Shown one piece after another: positions 49,391 to 57,674 of a DNA stretch of 64,000 nucleotides. A program made the translations under genes and the position numbers. Within the stretch, counting starts at the first letter, position 1; each line of letters opens with the position of its first letter. The notes below the pieces were generated by a model. The model was given only the letters and a program-made list of their open reading frames with translations. It was not told where the DNA came from and searched no databases. The DNA is from Streptomyces iakyrus (GTDB lineage Bacteria; Actinomycetota; Actinomycetes; Streptomycetales; Streptomycetaceae). The stretch lies in the NCBI RefSeq assembly GCF_000717055.1, contig NZ_JNXI01000004.1, positions 496,001 to 560,000 on the forward strand, written 5' to 3'.

Positions 49391-50794
49391 ATGACCACCG
49401 CTCCCTCGACCACCACGGACGAGGCCCCCCAACCAGCCACCCCGGCCCCGTCGAAGAGCACCTGGGCACCCCTGCGCCCGCTGATCCTCCGTCTGCACTT
49501 CTACGCCGGGGTGCTGGTGGCGCCCTTCCTCCTCGTCGCCGCCGTCACCGGTCTGCTGTACGCCGGTTCCTTCCAGGCCGAGAAGCTCGTGTACGACCAC
49601 GAGATGACCGTCCCCGTCGGAGAGCGGAAGCTGCCGGTCGGCGAGCAGGTGGCCGCCGCCCGCAAGGCCCACCCCGAGGGCACGATCTCGGCCGTCCGCC
49701 CCTCGCCGGAGGCCGACGCGACGACCAGGGTGATGCTCTCCGGCGTCCCGGGCGTCGGCGAGGGCCACACGCTCGCCGTGTTCGTCGACCCGTACACCGC
49801 GAAGGTGCGCGGCTCCCTCGAACAGTACGGCTCGACCGGCGCCCTGCCGTTGCGCACCTGGATCGACGAGTTCCACCGGGACCTGCACCTGGGGGAGACG
49901 GGGCGGCTCTACAGCGAGCTGGCGGCCAGCTGGCTGGGCGTCATCTCGGCGGGCGGACTCGTGCTGTGGTTCTCCCGGCGCCGCGCCCTGCGCAAGGTGC
50001 GGGGCACCAAGGGGCGGCGCCGCACGCTCGGACTGCACGGCAGCGTCGGCGTGTGGGCGGCGACCGGGTTCTTCTTCCTCTCGGTGACCGGTCTGACCTG
50101 GTCGGCGTACGCCGGAGCCCACATCGACGAGCTGCGGACCTCACTGGGCCAGGCCACCCCGTCGGTGTCGGCCGCGGCCGGCGGCGAGCACGGCGGCCAC
50201 GACGCCGCCGCCGGGCAGGCGGGCGACGCCGCGCACGGCGTGGGCCTGGACAAGGTCCTGGCGGCGGCGCGGGCCGAAGGGCTGGGCGACCCGGTGGAGA
50301 TCGTGCCGCCCGCCGACGCGAACTCGGCGTACGTCGTCAAGCAGGTCCAGCGCAGCTGGCCCACGAAGCAGGACGCCGTCGCGATCGACCCGGCCAGCGG
50401 CGAGGTCGCCGACGTGCTGCGCTTCGAGGACTACCCGGTGCTCGCGAAGCTCACCCGCTGGGGCATCGACCTGCACACCGGCGTCCTCTTCGGCCTGGCC
50501 AACCAGATCGCCCTGATGCTGCTCGCGCTGTCCCTGATCCTGCTGATCGTCTGGGGCTACCGCATGTGGTGGCAGCGCGGCCGCGGCAGCGCCTTCGGCC
50601 GTCCGATCCCGCGCGGCGCCTGGCAGCAGGTCCCGCCGCAGATCCTGGTGCCGCTGCTCGCGGGCGTCGCCGTCCTCGGGTACTTCCTGCCTCTGTTCGG
50701 CATCCCGCTGGCCGCGTTCCTCGCCGTCGACGTCCTGCTGGGGGAGATCGCCTACCGGCGGGGGCGGCGGTCGTACGGAACACCGGCCGGGTAG
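49391..50794 (+). CDS. PepSY-domain, iron-regulated-type membrane protein (PiuB/COG3182)
   Basis: 467 residues, four main membrane segments at about 30-52, 180-200, 220-240 and 405-460. N-terminal LILRLHFYAGVLVAPFLLVAAVTGLLYA and GWIDEFHRDLHLGETGRLYSELAASWLGVISAGGLVLW contain the conserved histidines of this family; PepSY-type extracytoplasmic repeats in between. Histidine-rich segment HGGHDAA near 260. Family members are iron- or haem-stress linked; here no iron-regulator box was identified. Followed by a terminator. Confidence 0.85.
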   Translation: MTTAPSTTTDEAPQPATPAPSKSTWAPLRPLILRLHFYAGVLVAPFLLVAAVTGLLYAGSFQAEKLVYDHEMTVPVGERKLPVGEQVAAARKAHPEGTISAVRPSPEADATTRVMLSGVPGVGEGHTLAVFVDPYTAKVRGSLEQYGSTGALPLRTWIDEFHRDLHLGETGRLYSELAASWLGVISAGGLVLWFSRRRALRKVRGTKGRRRTLGLHGSVGVWAATGFFFLSVTGLTWSAYAGAHIDELRTSLGQATPSVSAAAGGEHGGHDAAAGQAGDAAHGVGLDKVLAAARAEGLGDPVEIVPPADANSAYVVKQVQRSWPTKQDAVAIDPASGEVADVLRFEDYPVLAKLTRWGIDLHTGVLFGLANQIALMLLALSLILLIVWGYRMWWQRGRGSAFGRPIPRGAWQQVPPQILVPLLAGVAVLGYFLPLFGIPLAAFLAVDVLLGEIAYRRGRRSYGTPAG

Positions 50795-50814
50795 CGAAGC
50801 CCCCGGCACACGAA

Positions 50815-50840
50815 TGCCCGGCTCCTCACGGAGCCGGGCA
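50815..50840. terminator. Bidirectional terminator
   Basis: TGCCCGGCTCC and GGAGCCGGGCA, 11-bp perfect stem with 4-nt loop TCAC, between the convergent PepSY and TPR genes. Confidence 0.85.
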
Positions 50841-50859
50841 CCTTCGGGTACGGCCCGGG

Positions 50860-51219
50860 TCAGCGCTCCTCGAAGTCACCCGCGAGCGCCGAGGCGATCC
50901 GCAGGTGCGACTCCGCCTCCTCGTGCCGGTTCTGCCGCTGGAGGGTGCGGCCGAGCATCAGCCGGGCGTAGTGCTCCACGGGGTCCCGCTCGACGATCGT
51001 CCGCAACTCGCCCTCGGCGCGGTGCAGTTGGGCGGAGTGGTAGTAGGAGCGCGCCAGCAGCAGCCGGGGCCCGGTCTGCTCCGGCACCTCCTCGACCAGC
51101 CCGACCAGGACGCGCGCGGCGGCGGCGTAGTCCTTGGCGTCGAAGAACAGCTGCGCGCGCTCCCAGCGCTCGGCCGGGGTTCCGTGGGCGTAGTACGTGG
51201 TGTCCTGCGTGGCGTTCAC
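50860..51219 (-). CDS. Tetratricopeptide-repeat protein
   Basis: 119 residues with about three TPR units: PAERWERAQLFFDAKDYAAAARVLVGLVEEVP, GPRLLLARSYYHSAQLHRAEGELRTIVERDP, EHYARLMLGRTLQRQNRHEEAESHLRIASAL. The alternation of small and large residues (Ala-8, Ala-20, Pro-32) is typical TPR. Scaffold function. GTG 51219 follows GGAGG at 6 nt. Separated from the MarR pair by 74 bp and convergent with the PepSY gene. Confidence 0.88.
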   Translation of the reverse strand: MNATQDTTYYAHGTPAERWERAQLFFDAKDYAAAARVLVGLVEEVPEQTGPRLLLARSYYHSAQLHRAEGELRTIVERDPVEHYARLMLGRTLQRQNRHEEAESHLRIASALAGDFEER

Positions 51220-51293
51220 TCGGGGCCTCCTTCGAGGCCGACAACCGGGTCCGCCCGTCCGGTATTCCGCCTGCGGGTGTAGGGGGAGAGCCC

Positions 51294-51740
51294 CTAGCGG
51301 GTCAGGGTGGCCAGTTCGGTGCCGTACCGCTCGGTGAGCAAAGTCAGTACGCGGCCCGTGACGGCCAGGTCCTCCGCCGGGATGCCGTCGTAGATCCGCG
51401 CGGTGATGGGGGCCGTCGCGGCGGAGGTGATGGCGTACAGCTCGCGCCCGGCGTCCGTGATCCGCACCTCCGCCTCCCCGTCCGGGGCCAGCAGCCCTGC
51501 GGTGATCAGCTCGTCGAGCACGCCGTGCACCTCCCCGGCGCCGGTCCTCAGCGCTTCGGTGACGCCGTCGACGAGCTGTTCGCGCCCGACCGGGCCGTCG
51601 GCGATCGCGGCGAGGCGGAGGGTGACGGACTGCTCGAAGGTCATGCCGTGCCGGTCCAGCACCTGCTGGAGGAGGGCGCGGCCGGCGTAGTGGGCCAGGC
51701 CGATGACACGCGGGTCGACGAGGGGCGTGGTGGTGGTCAT
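51294..51740 (-). CDS. MarR-like winged-helix protein
   Basis: 148 residues. LRLAAIADGPVGREQLVDGVTEALRTGAGEVHGVLDELITAGLLAPDGEAEVRITDAGRELY is a MarR-type winged helix with less conserved recognition helix. Overlaps the second MarR gene by 4 bp (ATGA), so the two proteins are translated together and may heterodimerise. No partner target near on this strand. Confidence 0.82.
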   Translation of the reverse strand: MTTTTPLVDPRVIGLAHYAGRALLQQVLDRHGMTFEQSVTLRLAAIADGPVGREQLVDGVTEALRTGAGEVHGVLDELITAGLLAPDGEAEVRITDAGRELYAITSAATAPITARIYDGIPAEDLAVTGRVLTLLTERYGTELATLTR

Positions 51741-52219
51741 GACTGCTCCGTCCCGTTCTCGCTGAAGGGTTCAAGAGGTGCGTCGAGCAGGGCCGTCAAT
51801 GCGCGCGTGAACTCCTGTGTGCGGGCGCTGTCGAGGCCGCCGAGCGGGCCGAGGAGCTGCTGGAGGAGGCCGTGGACGACCTCGATCGCCCGCCGGGTGA
51901 CCTCGCGGCCCTGTTCGGTGAGGGCGAGCTGCACCGCGCGCGGGTCACGCGGGTCCCGGGTGCGGTCCAGGAGCCCGGCGCTCTCCAGGGCGCGGGCCAG
52001 CTTCGACACGTAGAGGGGCTCCAGCCCGGTGTGGTCGGCGAGGCGGCGCTGGCTGGGCCGTTCGCCGGAGCGCTGCATGCCGTGCAGCGAGGCGACCAGG
52101 GAGTACTGCGCGTGGGTGAGGCCCAGCGGGGCCACCGCGCGGTCGACCGCGACCCGCCACTTCATCGACAGCCGCCACACCAGGAAGCCCGGCGTCGCGC
52201 CTTCGGTGCCGTTACTCAT
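51737..52219 (-). CDS. MarR-family transcriptional regulator
   Basis: 160 residues. Winged HTH: LTHAQYSLVASLHGMQRSG, RPSQRRLADHTGLEPLYVSKLARALESAGLLDRTRDPRDPRAVQLALTEQGREV, the complete MarR signature with the D-x-R-D-x-R wing. It lies first in the two-gene unit and its start codon is preceded by direct repeats (15 bp) that overlap the likely promoter, consistent with autorepression. The pirin gene is divergent 112 bp away and may be its target. Confidence 0.93.
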   Translation of the reverse strand: MSNGTEGATPGFLVWRLSMKWRVAVDRAVAPLGLTHAQYSLVASLHGMQRSGERPSQRRLADHTGLEPLYVSKLARALESAGLLDRTRDPRDPRAVQLALTEQGREVTRRAIEVVHGLLQQLLGPLGGLDSARTQEFTRALTALLDAPLEPFSENGTEQS

Positions 52220-52230
52220 GCCAAATACAG

Positions 52231-52260
52231 TACATGGCGACTATATACATGGCTACTATT
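52231..52260. promoter_or_regulatory. Two 15-bp direct repeats upstream of MarR gene
   Basis: TACATGGCGACTATA and TACATGGCTACTATT stand end to end, 11 bp from the MarR start codon. A/T-rich in a GC-rich context. Probable operator of the MarR pair. Confidence 0.6.
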
Positions 52261-52317
52261 CCTCGGCATCTGCGGCGCGGCCCGAACGTGACGCTGACGC
52301 AGGCCCTCGGGCCGGAC

Positions 52318-52323
52318 TAGGTT
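52318..52323 (+). promoter_or_regulatory. -10 box TAGGTT, leaderless start of pirin gene
   Basis: TAGGTT followed by 7 nt and ATG 52331, without Shine-Dalgarno sequence. Confidence 0.45.
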
Positions 52324-52330
52324 GTGCGCC

Positions 52331-53296
52331 ATGAGCAATCTTGAGCGCGAGGCGGCCCCCTCCCTGTGCGGTGGCCGTGGCTTCGTGGTGGCGGAGCCGG
52401 TGCGTGAACTCCTCAGCCCGCGCCGGGTGAAGCTGGGCGAGTCCAGCGAGGTCCGCCGGCTGCTGCCCAACCTCGGCCGCCGGATGATCGGAGCCTGGTG
52501 CTTCGTCGACCACTACGGTCCTGACGACATCGCCGACGAGCCCGGCATGCAGGTGCCGCCGCACCCCCACATGGGCCTGCAGACGGTGAGCTGGCTGCAC
52601 GAGGGCGAGGTCCTGCACCGCGACTCCACCGGCAGCCTCCAGACGATCCGCCCGCGCGAACTCGGCCTGATGACCTCCGGCCGGGCCATCAGCCACTCGG
52701 AGGAGAGCCCGCGCTCGCACGCCCGTTTCCTGCACGGCGCGCAGCTCTGGGTCGCGCTCCCCGACAGTCACCGCCACACCGAGCCGCGCTTCGAGCACCA
52801 CGCCGGTCTGCCGGTCGTCACCGCACCCGGCCTGACGGCCACGCTGATCCTCGGCGACCTGGACGGCGCGACCTCACCCGGCACGGCGTACACCCCGATC
52901 GTCGGCGCCGACCTGGCCCTGACCCGGGGCGCGGACCTACGCCTCCCCCTGGAGCCGGACTTCGAGTACGCCGTCCTGTCCATGTCCGGCGAGGCCCACG
53001 TCGACGGCGTCCCCGTCCTCCCCGGCTCCATGCTGTACCTCGGCTGCGGCCGCGGCGAACTGCCCTTGCGGGCGGAGTCGGACGCCAACCTCATGCTCCT
53101 GGGCGGCGAGCCGTTCGAGGAGGAACTGATCATGTTCTGGAACTGGATCGGACGGTCCCAGGAGGAGATCGAGCAGGCGCGTCAGGACTGGATGGAAGGG
53201 ACACGTTTTGGCGAGGTAAAGGGGTACGACGGGGATCCGCTGCCGGCTCCCGAACTGCCGGCGACGCCTCTGAAGCCACGGGGAAGGGCACGCTGA
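52331..53296 (+). CDS. Pirin-family protein (cupin)
   Basis: 321 residues, two cupin domains. The N-terminal cupin holds the metal site: MQVPPHPHMGLQTVSWLHEGEVLHRDS (His residues in HPHMG and E/H in EVLHRDS), with SHSEESPRSHARFLHGAQLW. Bacterial pirins are putative quercetin 2,3-dioxygenases or redox regulators. The C-terminal cupin (VLSMSGEAHVDGVPVLPGSM) lacks ligands. Ends with a basic GRAR tail. ATG 52331 after a leaderless -10 box. Confidence 0.95.
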   Translation: MSNLEREAAPSLCGGRGFVVAEPVRELLSPRRVKLGESSEVRRLLPNLGRRMIGAWCFVDHYGPDDIADEPGMQVPPHPHMGLQTVSWLHEGEVLHRDSTGSLQTIRPRELGLMTSGRAISHSEESPRSHARFLHGAQLWVALPDSHRHTEPRFEHHAGLPVVTAPGLTATLILGDLDGATSPGTAYTPIVGADLALTRGADLRLPLEPDFEYAVLSMSGEAHVDGVPVLPGSMLYLGCGRGELPLRAESDANLMLLGGEPFEEELIMFWNWIGRSQEEIEQARQDWMEGTRFGEVKGYDGDPLPAPELPATPLKPRGRAR

Positions 53297-53654
53297 CCAG
53301 CGAAAATGTTCGAGCGGTCCGTGGTGGGCGAGTGCTTCCTCGCTACGCGTCGCCTTTTGCAGCGACCGCCCTGCCACCGCAAAGGCAGGACACCAACCCT
53401 GCCCTAATCTGATGATGCGTCAGCAGAGTGAGCAAGCTTGGCGGCCACCGGATGGGTTCCGGCTTGGTGAGTGACCGAGTCGCGCGCCGGAAGCGGGGGC
53501 TTGGTACTTGGCCAGTCGTCTTGTGGGAGTTCCACAGTGTGGACCTCCAGCCGTAAATCGTGATCTTGCTGGTGGGGGACGCCGCGGAGATGGCCGGCGC
53601 CGATCATCTGGACGAGATCGCCCACACCATCGGCGGCCTCCGTCCCATACCCGC
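53297..53654. other. 358-bp stretch, no confident gene; probable relic
   Basis: Lower GC than its flanks. Short open frames occur on both strands; on the plus strand an ATG at 53415 gives 19 codons (MRQQSEQAWRPPDGFRLGE) that overlap a GTG at 53467 giving a 29-codon frame, and the minus strand has a longer frame ending VHTVELPQDDWPS. None is convincing. It lies directly beside the MazF/IS701 cassette copy 2, so it may be insertion or deletion debris. Confidence 0.5.
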
Positions 53655-53934
53655 TTACTCCAGTCCACCGCGGCGGAGGGCATCCTTCATCTCGCTGATC
53701 TTCGCGGCTACCGTCGTGGTCCACTCCTGTGGCTGTCCAGCAACACTGAGGGCGTCCTCAATCTCCCTGAGCTTCCGTGGCGCCCACGGCCACTTCGACG
53801 CCCAGACCGCTGATGTCGACCCCCGCCGGAGCGGCAACCTGCATCGCCCGGAGCCCGGACGCCTCGTCTCCCGGCAGCAGCACGACCGGCCGTCGCTCAT
53901 CGAACTCGACCCACCAGACTTCGCCGTGTTGCAT
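53655..53934 (-). pseudogene. MazF/PemK-like gene, copy 2, disrupted by a 125-bp deletion
   Basis: The start MQHGEVWWVEFDERRPVVLLPGDEASGLRAMQV is a close homologue of the gene at 15654-16058, and the end KISEMKDALRRG is the tandem-repeat tail. Between them a 125-bp segment is missing, joining at a GAAG microhomology (CTTC at 15771 and 15896 in copy 1), and the frame is lost. So the C-terminal part is out of frame and the product would be truncated after about 60 codons. Confidence 0.82.
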
Positions 53935-54020
53935 ATGTCCTCCCGGCGCGATCTGCGGTGAGGGCGCTGTGAACGGGTGCGGCCACCGTTGATCATCGGT
54001 GTCTGAAGACTGAAGATCAT

Positions 54021-54200
54021 ATGGTGGCCGCGGGTCGCAGCGTAGACCGCGCCCGGTGGCAGGGGTCATTCGAGGGCCTGATGCAGCGGATCGCGGGCTT
54101 GAACCCCAGCGCGCGGTGCGGGACGTGGTCCTTGGGCTGCTCTCGGGCCCGCCGCGCAAGAACTGCGGGCGGCCGCGCCCCCTTCCGGCGGTTTGTCCGA
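54021..54200 (+). mobile_element. IS701-like transposase remnant (copy 2)
   Basis: MVAAGRSVDRARWQGSFEGLMQRIAG starts the transposase, and after a frameshift near 54100 the next phase gives QRAVRDVVLGLLSGPPRKNCG, the conserved LLSxLPRKNC block of IS701-type DDE transposases. Remaining catalytic region is gone. It diverges from the MazF-like copy exactly as at 16.1 kb; the segments between are also similar. Confidence 0.72.
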
Positions 54201-54423
54201 TACGGTCCGCCCCCCGGGCAGGAACACCGTGCCCGTGCCGATCACCACGCCGTCTCCGGAACCTGTGACAGCCCCCCAGAGTGCCGCACGCTAGAGCAGG
54301 CCGCGCCGGCCGCCGCCTGCCCTGCTCCAGGCCGGACTCGCTCGCATTCGCCGGGACGGCGGCGTCAGCGACCGCCGGGAAGGCGTTCGGGATCTCGAAC
54401 GCGTCGGTTTCAGGTGGGACGGA

Positions 54424-55074
54424 TCAACCGCTCGACAGATCTCCTTCGTTGAGAGCATGAGGTACGGCGACCATCTCCATGCGACCGCTGGCGAGGGCCA
54501 GCGTGGAGGAGATCAAAGCCTGCAGACAGGAGAGTTCCGCCTCGTCGTCGGGGTGTGTCAGGTGCTGCAATACGAGTCCGTCGAATCCGGCGAGGAAGAA
54601 CCGCGCAATCGTCCTCGCCGGCTGTGCGAGCTGCTGGCCTGCGCGGTCGGCCGCGTCCGTCACCAGCTCCGATGTCACGCTGAGGACACCGAGGTTGTGC
54701 GTTTCGAGTGCCTCGCGGAGATGGGGCGACCGGAGCGCGAACATGGTCAGTTCGGTGAGCAGTTGATAGCTCCTCGACTGGTTGCGCACCGTGCGCCACA
54801 GGGCGGCAGCTAGCACGCCCACGGTTTCCTCGAAGCCGGCGCCGTCGGGTGCGGCCTGCCGCACCTGACTCTCCATCTCCTGGGTCAGGTGCTGGATGAC
54901 CGCGCGGTACAAGTCCTCCTTGGTGCCGAACGTGTAGTGCACCGTGGCCTGCGCCACGCCGAGCTCGGCGGCGATCGCACGGGTACTGCCGGCAGCGACT
55001 CCCTCTCGCGCCATCAGGTCAATGGCCGCCTTGATCAACTGAGGGCGGCGTTCGGCCGCTGAGACATGAGCCAT
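54424..55074 (-). CDS. TetR/AcrR-family transcriptional regulator
   Basis: 216 residues. HTH QLIKAAIDLMAREGVAAGSTRAIAAELGVAQATVHYTFGTKEDLYRAVIQHL, a C-terminal helical ligand-binding domain. It lies at the border of the aromatic catabolic island and probably senses an aromatic or transport substrate. Its leader contains an inverted repeat TTGCTCGA ... TCGAACAA that overlaps the promoter. Leaderless: -10 TATGGT then 6 nt to the ATG at 55074. Confidence 0.92.
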   Translation of the reverse strand: MAHVSAAERRPQLIKAAIDLMAREGVAAGSTRAIAAELGVAQATVHYTFGTKEDLYRAVIQHLTQEMESQVRQAAPDGAGFEETVGVLAAALWRTVRNQSRSYQLLTELTMFALRSPHLREALETHNLGVLSVTSELVTDAADRAGQQLAQPARTIARFFLAGFDGLVLQHLTHPDDEAELSCLQALISSTLALASGRMEMVAVPHALNEGDLSSG

Positions 55075-55095
55075 GCGCCTACCATACCGACTTAA

Positions 55096-55120
55096 TTGCT
55101 CGAAGGAGTCACTCGAACAA
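55096..55120. promoter_or_regulatory. Inverted repeat before TetR gene
   Basis: TTGCTCGA and TCGAACAA arms with one mismatch, 9-bp spacer, 22 bp upstream of the TetR start. Likely autoregulatory operator. Confidence 0.5.
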
Positions 55121-55230
55121 CTCGGATCATCGCAGGTCGAAGGGTGGAAATCGGATTCGACATCGACCGGCGACTCTTCCAGGCCGCCCAGCTACCCAGG
55201 CCCTGCGAGCCCCGCGCAGTGCGGAGCCGA

Positions 55231-55968
55231 TCAGAAGACGGTCACCTCGCGGCTGTAGAGGGCGAACGAGCGGGACGGGTCGTAGAAGTCGCCGATCCCG
55301 GCGGACAGCTCCCGCAATGAACGTTCGTACGAGGGGAAGTGGGTCAGCGCTTCCTCCGGGGAGTCGTAGTACAGGGCGGCGACTCCTGTGTACGCGGGTT
55401 CGCCCGCGGCGCCGAAATGGCGCAGCGCCCTCTCGGCCCCCGGCATCTGCCGGTGCTGGACGTACCCCCGCAGTACCTTGTCCTGGGACTCCGCGTTGAG
55501 CACCTCTTCGTGGGCGGCCTGCCACCGCTCGGTGACGTCGTCCCGGCCAGGCCCTTCGGCTTTGTGGACGAAGTGGAGTACTTTCACGTGGCTTTCGCCC
55601 GCATCGGATGCCGGCGGGGCGATGAGTACCGCGGGGCGGGTCAGCAGCGCCAGGGCACTGGGCAGGTCGTTGAAGTGGGCGCCGTCGGGGCCGATGACTT
55701 CGCGTGAGTACGGGTCGGACATCGTGGCGGTCAGGGCCTCCATGTTCTCGAAGTGCAGTTCGGTGACGGAGTCCCGGCCGAACTCGGTCAGGTACGTCAG
55801 GTCCCCTTCGCTGCCGAAGGACGCGTCGAAGACGTGGTTCTGTACGTAGCGCCGAATCCGGAGGGGGTTCGCGGCGGCCAGGGATCCGTGCACGTGGTGG
55901 AGGTAGTGCAGGAATGCCTGATGGGTCATGCCCGGCCGGCGACGGATGGCGGCGATCAGGGTCAGCAT
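55231..55968 (-). CDS. EthD-domain protein (two domains)
   Basis: 245 residues with two alpha-beta (EthD, dimeric ferredoxin-like) repeats: LIAAIRRRPGMTHQAFLHYLHHVHGSLA and VLHFVHKAEGPGRDDVTERWQAAHEEVL; each ends in a YxEF- or YSREVTVF-like strand. EthD proteins accompany aromatic/ether degradation and polyketide cyclisation; role here unknown. ATG 55968 begins the domain directly; GGAGAG just upstream. Longer reading to 57375 is a frame through the MFS gene. Likely cotranscribed with the MFS gene. Confidence 0.8.
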   Translation of the reverse strand: MLTLIAAIRRRPGMTHQAFLHYLHHVHGSLAAANPLRIRRYVQNHVFDASFGSEGDLTYLTEFGRDSVTELHFENMEALTATMSDPYSREVIGPDGAHFNDLPSALALLTRPAVLIAPPASDAGESHVKVLHFVHKAEGPGRDDVTERWQAAHEEVLNAESQDKVLRGYVQHRQMPGAERALRHFGAAGEPAYTGVAALYYDSPEEALTHFPSYERSLRELSAGIGDFYDPSRSFALYSREVTVF

Positions 55969-56075
55969 GTCTCTCCGATGGGACGAGTGGTACGAGCGGT
56001 GATCGGCATCGCGGGGATGTCCGCGATGCCGATCCCGACGGTGTGGTTCTCGCGGCCGATCGGCGCCGCGGCACG

Positions 56076-57362
56076 TCAGCCCGCCATCTGCCGGACAGGC
56101 TCCGGGGCGGTACCGGTCCGGCGACGCCGGGCCGCGAGGCCGAGTGCGGCGGTGGCGACGGCCCCGGCGAGGGCGAATACGCCCATGGCCCCCGCAAGGG
56201 TGCCGACGGCGGAGGCGAGGGCGAGTGCCACGAGCGGGCACAGGAACTGACCGAGGAAGAAGGAACCCGTCCACAGGCCGATGCCGCGACCGCGGTCGGC
56301 GTAGTGGAGCTTGGACATGGCGAAGGTCAGCAGGCTCGGCAGCATGAGGCCGCCGCCCAGGCCGTTGATCACGGCTCCGAGGGTCAGCACGACGGGGTTG
56401 GGGGCGACCCAGACCACTGCGAAGCCGACAGTGCAGAGGCCGAAGGCGGTCGGCAGCCAGGCTTGCGGGCTGCGGCCGACCTTGGTGAAGACGATGGCGC
56501 CGATCACGATCGCGGCACTGGCGGCGGCGGTGGCCAGTCCGATGATGCCGGTCTCGGTCACGTCCATGTCGTCCAGGAGGAACGCCATCTCCACCTGGAG
56601 GGTGTAGAAGAGGACGGCGCCGAAGACCGTCAGCGCGCAAGTGCCGGCCAGCGGACGCCAGGGGAAAGACCGCCTGGCCATCTGATCCGAGACGGTGGGG
56701 GAGGGGGAGTTCGCGTGGTCGTCCGGTCGGGGCCGGGGAAGAAAAGCGGCCATGGCGGGGGCCAGCAGCAGGCTCACGGCGTAGGCCCAGAACGGTGCGC
56801 GCCAGCCGGCCGATCCGGCCGCGCCGCCCAGCACGAAGAAGGCCGTCGCGGAGATCGAGGCGCACATCGTCTGCATCGCGAGGTAGCGATCGCGCTGCCG
56901 GCCGAAGTAGTAGTCGCCGATCAGTGTGGTGCAGCAGGTCATGATGGCGGCCTCGGTGATGCCCACGAGGGCGCGGCTGGCGACGATGGCGCCCAGGGAG
57001 TCCAGCCAGAGGGGGGCGGTGCCGAGGATCGCGTACAAGACGGTCGCTACGACGAGCAGGCGCTTGCGGCCCAGTCGGTCGACGAGCACGCCGGCGAAGG
57101 GCGCCAGCAGCGCCAGCGCCAGAGCGGGGATGGTCAGGGCGATGGGGACGAGCGCGTCGACGCCCGGCACACCCGCGAAGTGGTCCTGCATCTGCGGCAG
57201 GACCGGGGCGATGAGCACGGCGCCCAGGATGGGCAGACAGGCCCCGGCCATCAGCAGCGTGAGGCGAAGCCGATGGCCGGGGCCGGACACGGTCTGCTCG
57301 GCCGGGGAGTCCGCTGCAGCCTTGGACGGTGGGGGCGGGAGCGGGGGCACGGGTGCAGGCAT
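56076..57362 (-). CDS. MFS transporter
   Basis: 428 residues, 12 helices. Motif A: APFAGVLVDRLGRKRLLVVAT after helix 2, GLGGGLMLPSLLTF in the second half. Likely imports or exports the aromatic handled by the neighbouring operon. ATG 57362 with GGAG 7 nt upstream; an upstream in-frame extension to 57587 is proline-histidine-rich and rejected. Followed 107 bp later by the EthD gene, same strand. Confidence 0.85.
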   Translation of the reverse strand: MPAPVPPLPPPPSKAAADSPAEQTVSGPGHRLRLTLLMAGACLPILGAVLIAPVLPQMQDHFAGVPGVDALVPIALTIPALALALLAPFAGVLVDRLGRKRLLVVATVLYAILGTAPLWLDSLGAIVASRALVGITEAAIMTCCTTLIGDYYFGRQRDRYLAMQTMCASISATAFFVLGGAAGSAGWRAPFWAYAVSLLLAPAMAAFLPRPRPDDHANSPSPTVSDQMARRSFPWRPLAGTCALTVFGAVLFYTLQVEMAFLLDDMDVTETGIIGLATAAASAAIVIGAIVFTKVGRSPQAWLPTAFGLCTVGFAVVWVAPNPVVLTLGAVINGLGGGLMLPSLLTFAMSKLHYADRGRGIGLWTGSFFLGQFLCPLVALALASAVGTLAGAMGVFALAGAVATAALGLAARRRRTGTAPEPVRQMAG

Positions 57363-57674
57363 GCGGGAACTCCACGGGGCGTGTCGGAAGGGGGCGGGAT
57401 GGTGCGGCCGTCGCGGTCGGGTCACCCGGTGTCCGTGGCAGGCTCGCGACGGGGGTGCCGATGCCGCCGGGCTGCGCCGGCAGGTCGGCTGCCAGGCGCT
57501 GTGCGGTCCCGGCAGTGGGCGAGGGTGCGGCTCCGGCAACGGGTGAAGGTGCGGCTCCGGCGCCGGATGGAGACGACTATGAGCCAAGGCACAGGTCCTG
57601 CCTAGCCCCTGTCCGATCGAGATCGAGGATGTGGATCATCCGGGTCCTGGATGCCGGACACCTGTGGGAGCCCG
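57363..57674. other. 312-bp gap between MFS and LysR genes
   Basis: Probably leader and promoter region of the MFS/EthD unit plus the 3' end flank of the LysR gene. It holds a 24-bp tandem repeat (57517-57564). No other signal. Confidence 0.55.
57517..57564. repeat. Two tandem 24-bp repeats
   Basis: Units 57517-57540 and 57541-57564 share GGTGCGGCTCCGGC. Intergenic, upstream of the MFS gene. Function unknown. Confidence 0.6.

Noticed and set aside
53404..53724. 106-codon minus-strand frame ending SADASSD
   Set aside because: Low-complexity, no homology recognised, and overlaps the decayed MazF-like copy in another frame.
55231..57375. 714-codon minus frame joining EthD to the MFS region
   Set aside because: The first two thirds is out-of-phase MFS sequence, Arg/Pro-rich; only the EthD part from 55968 is real.
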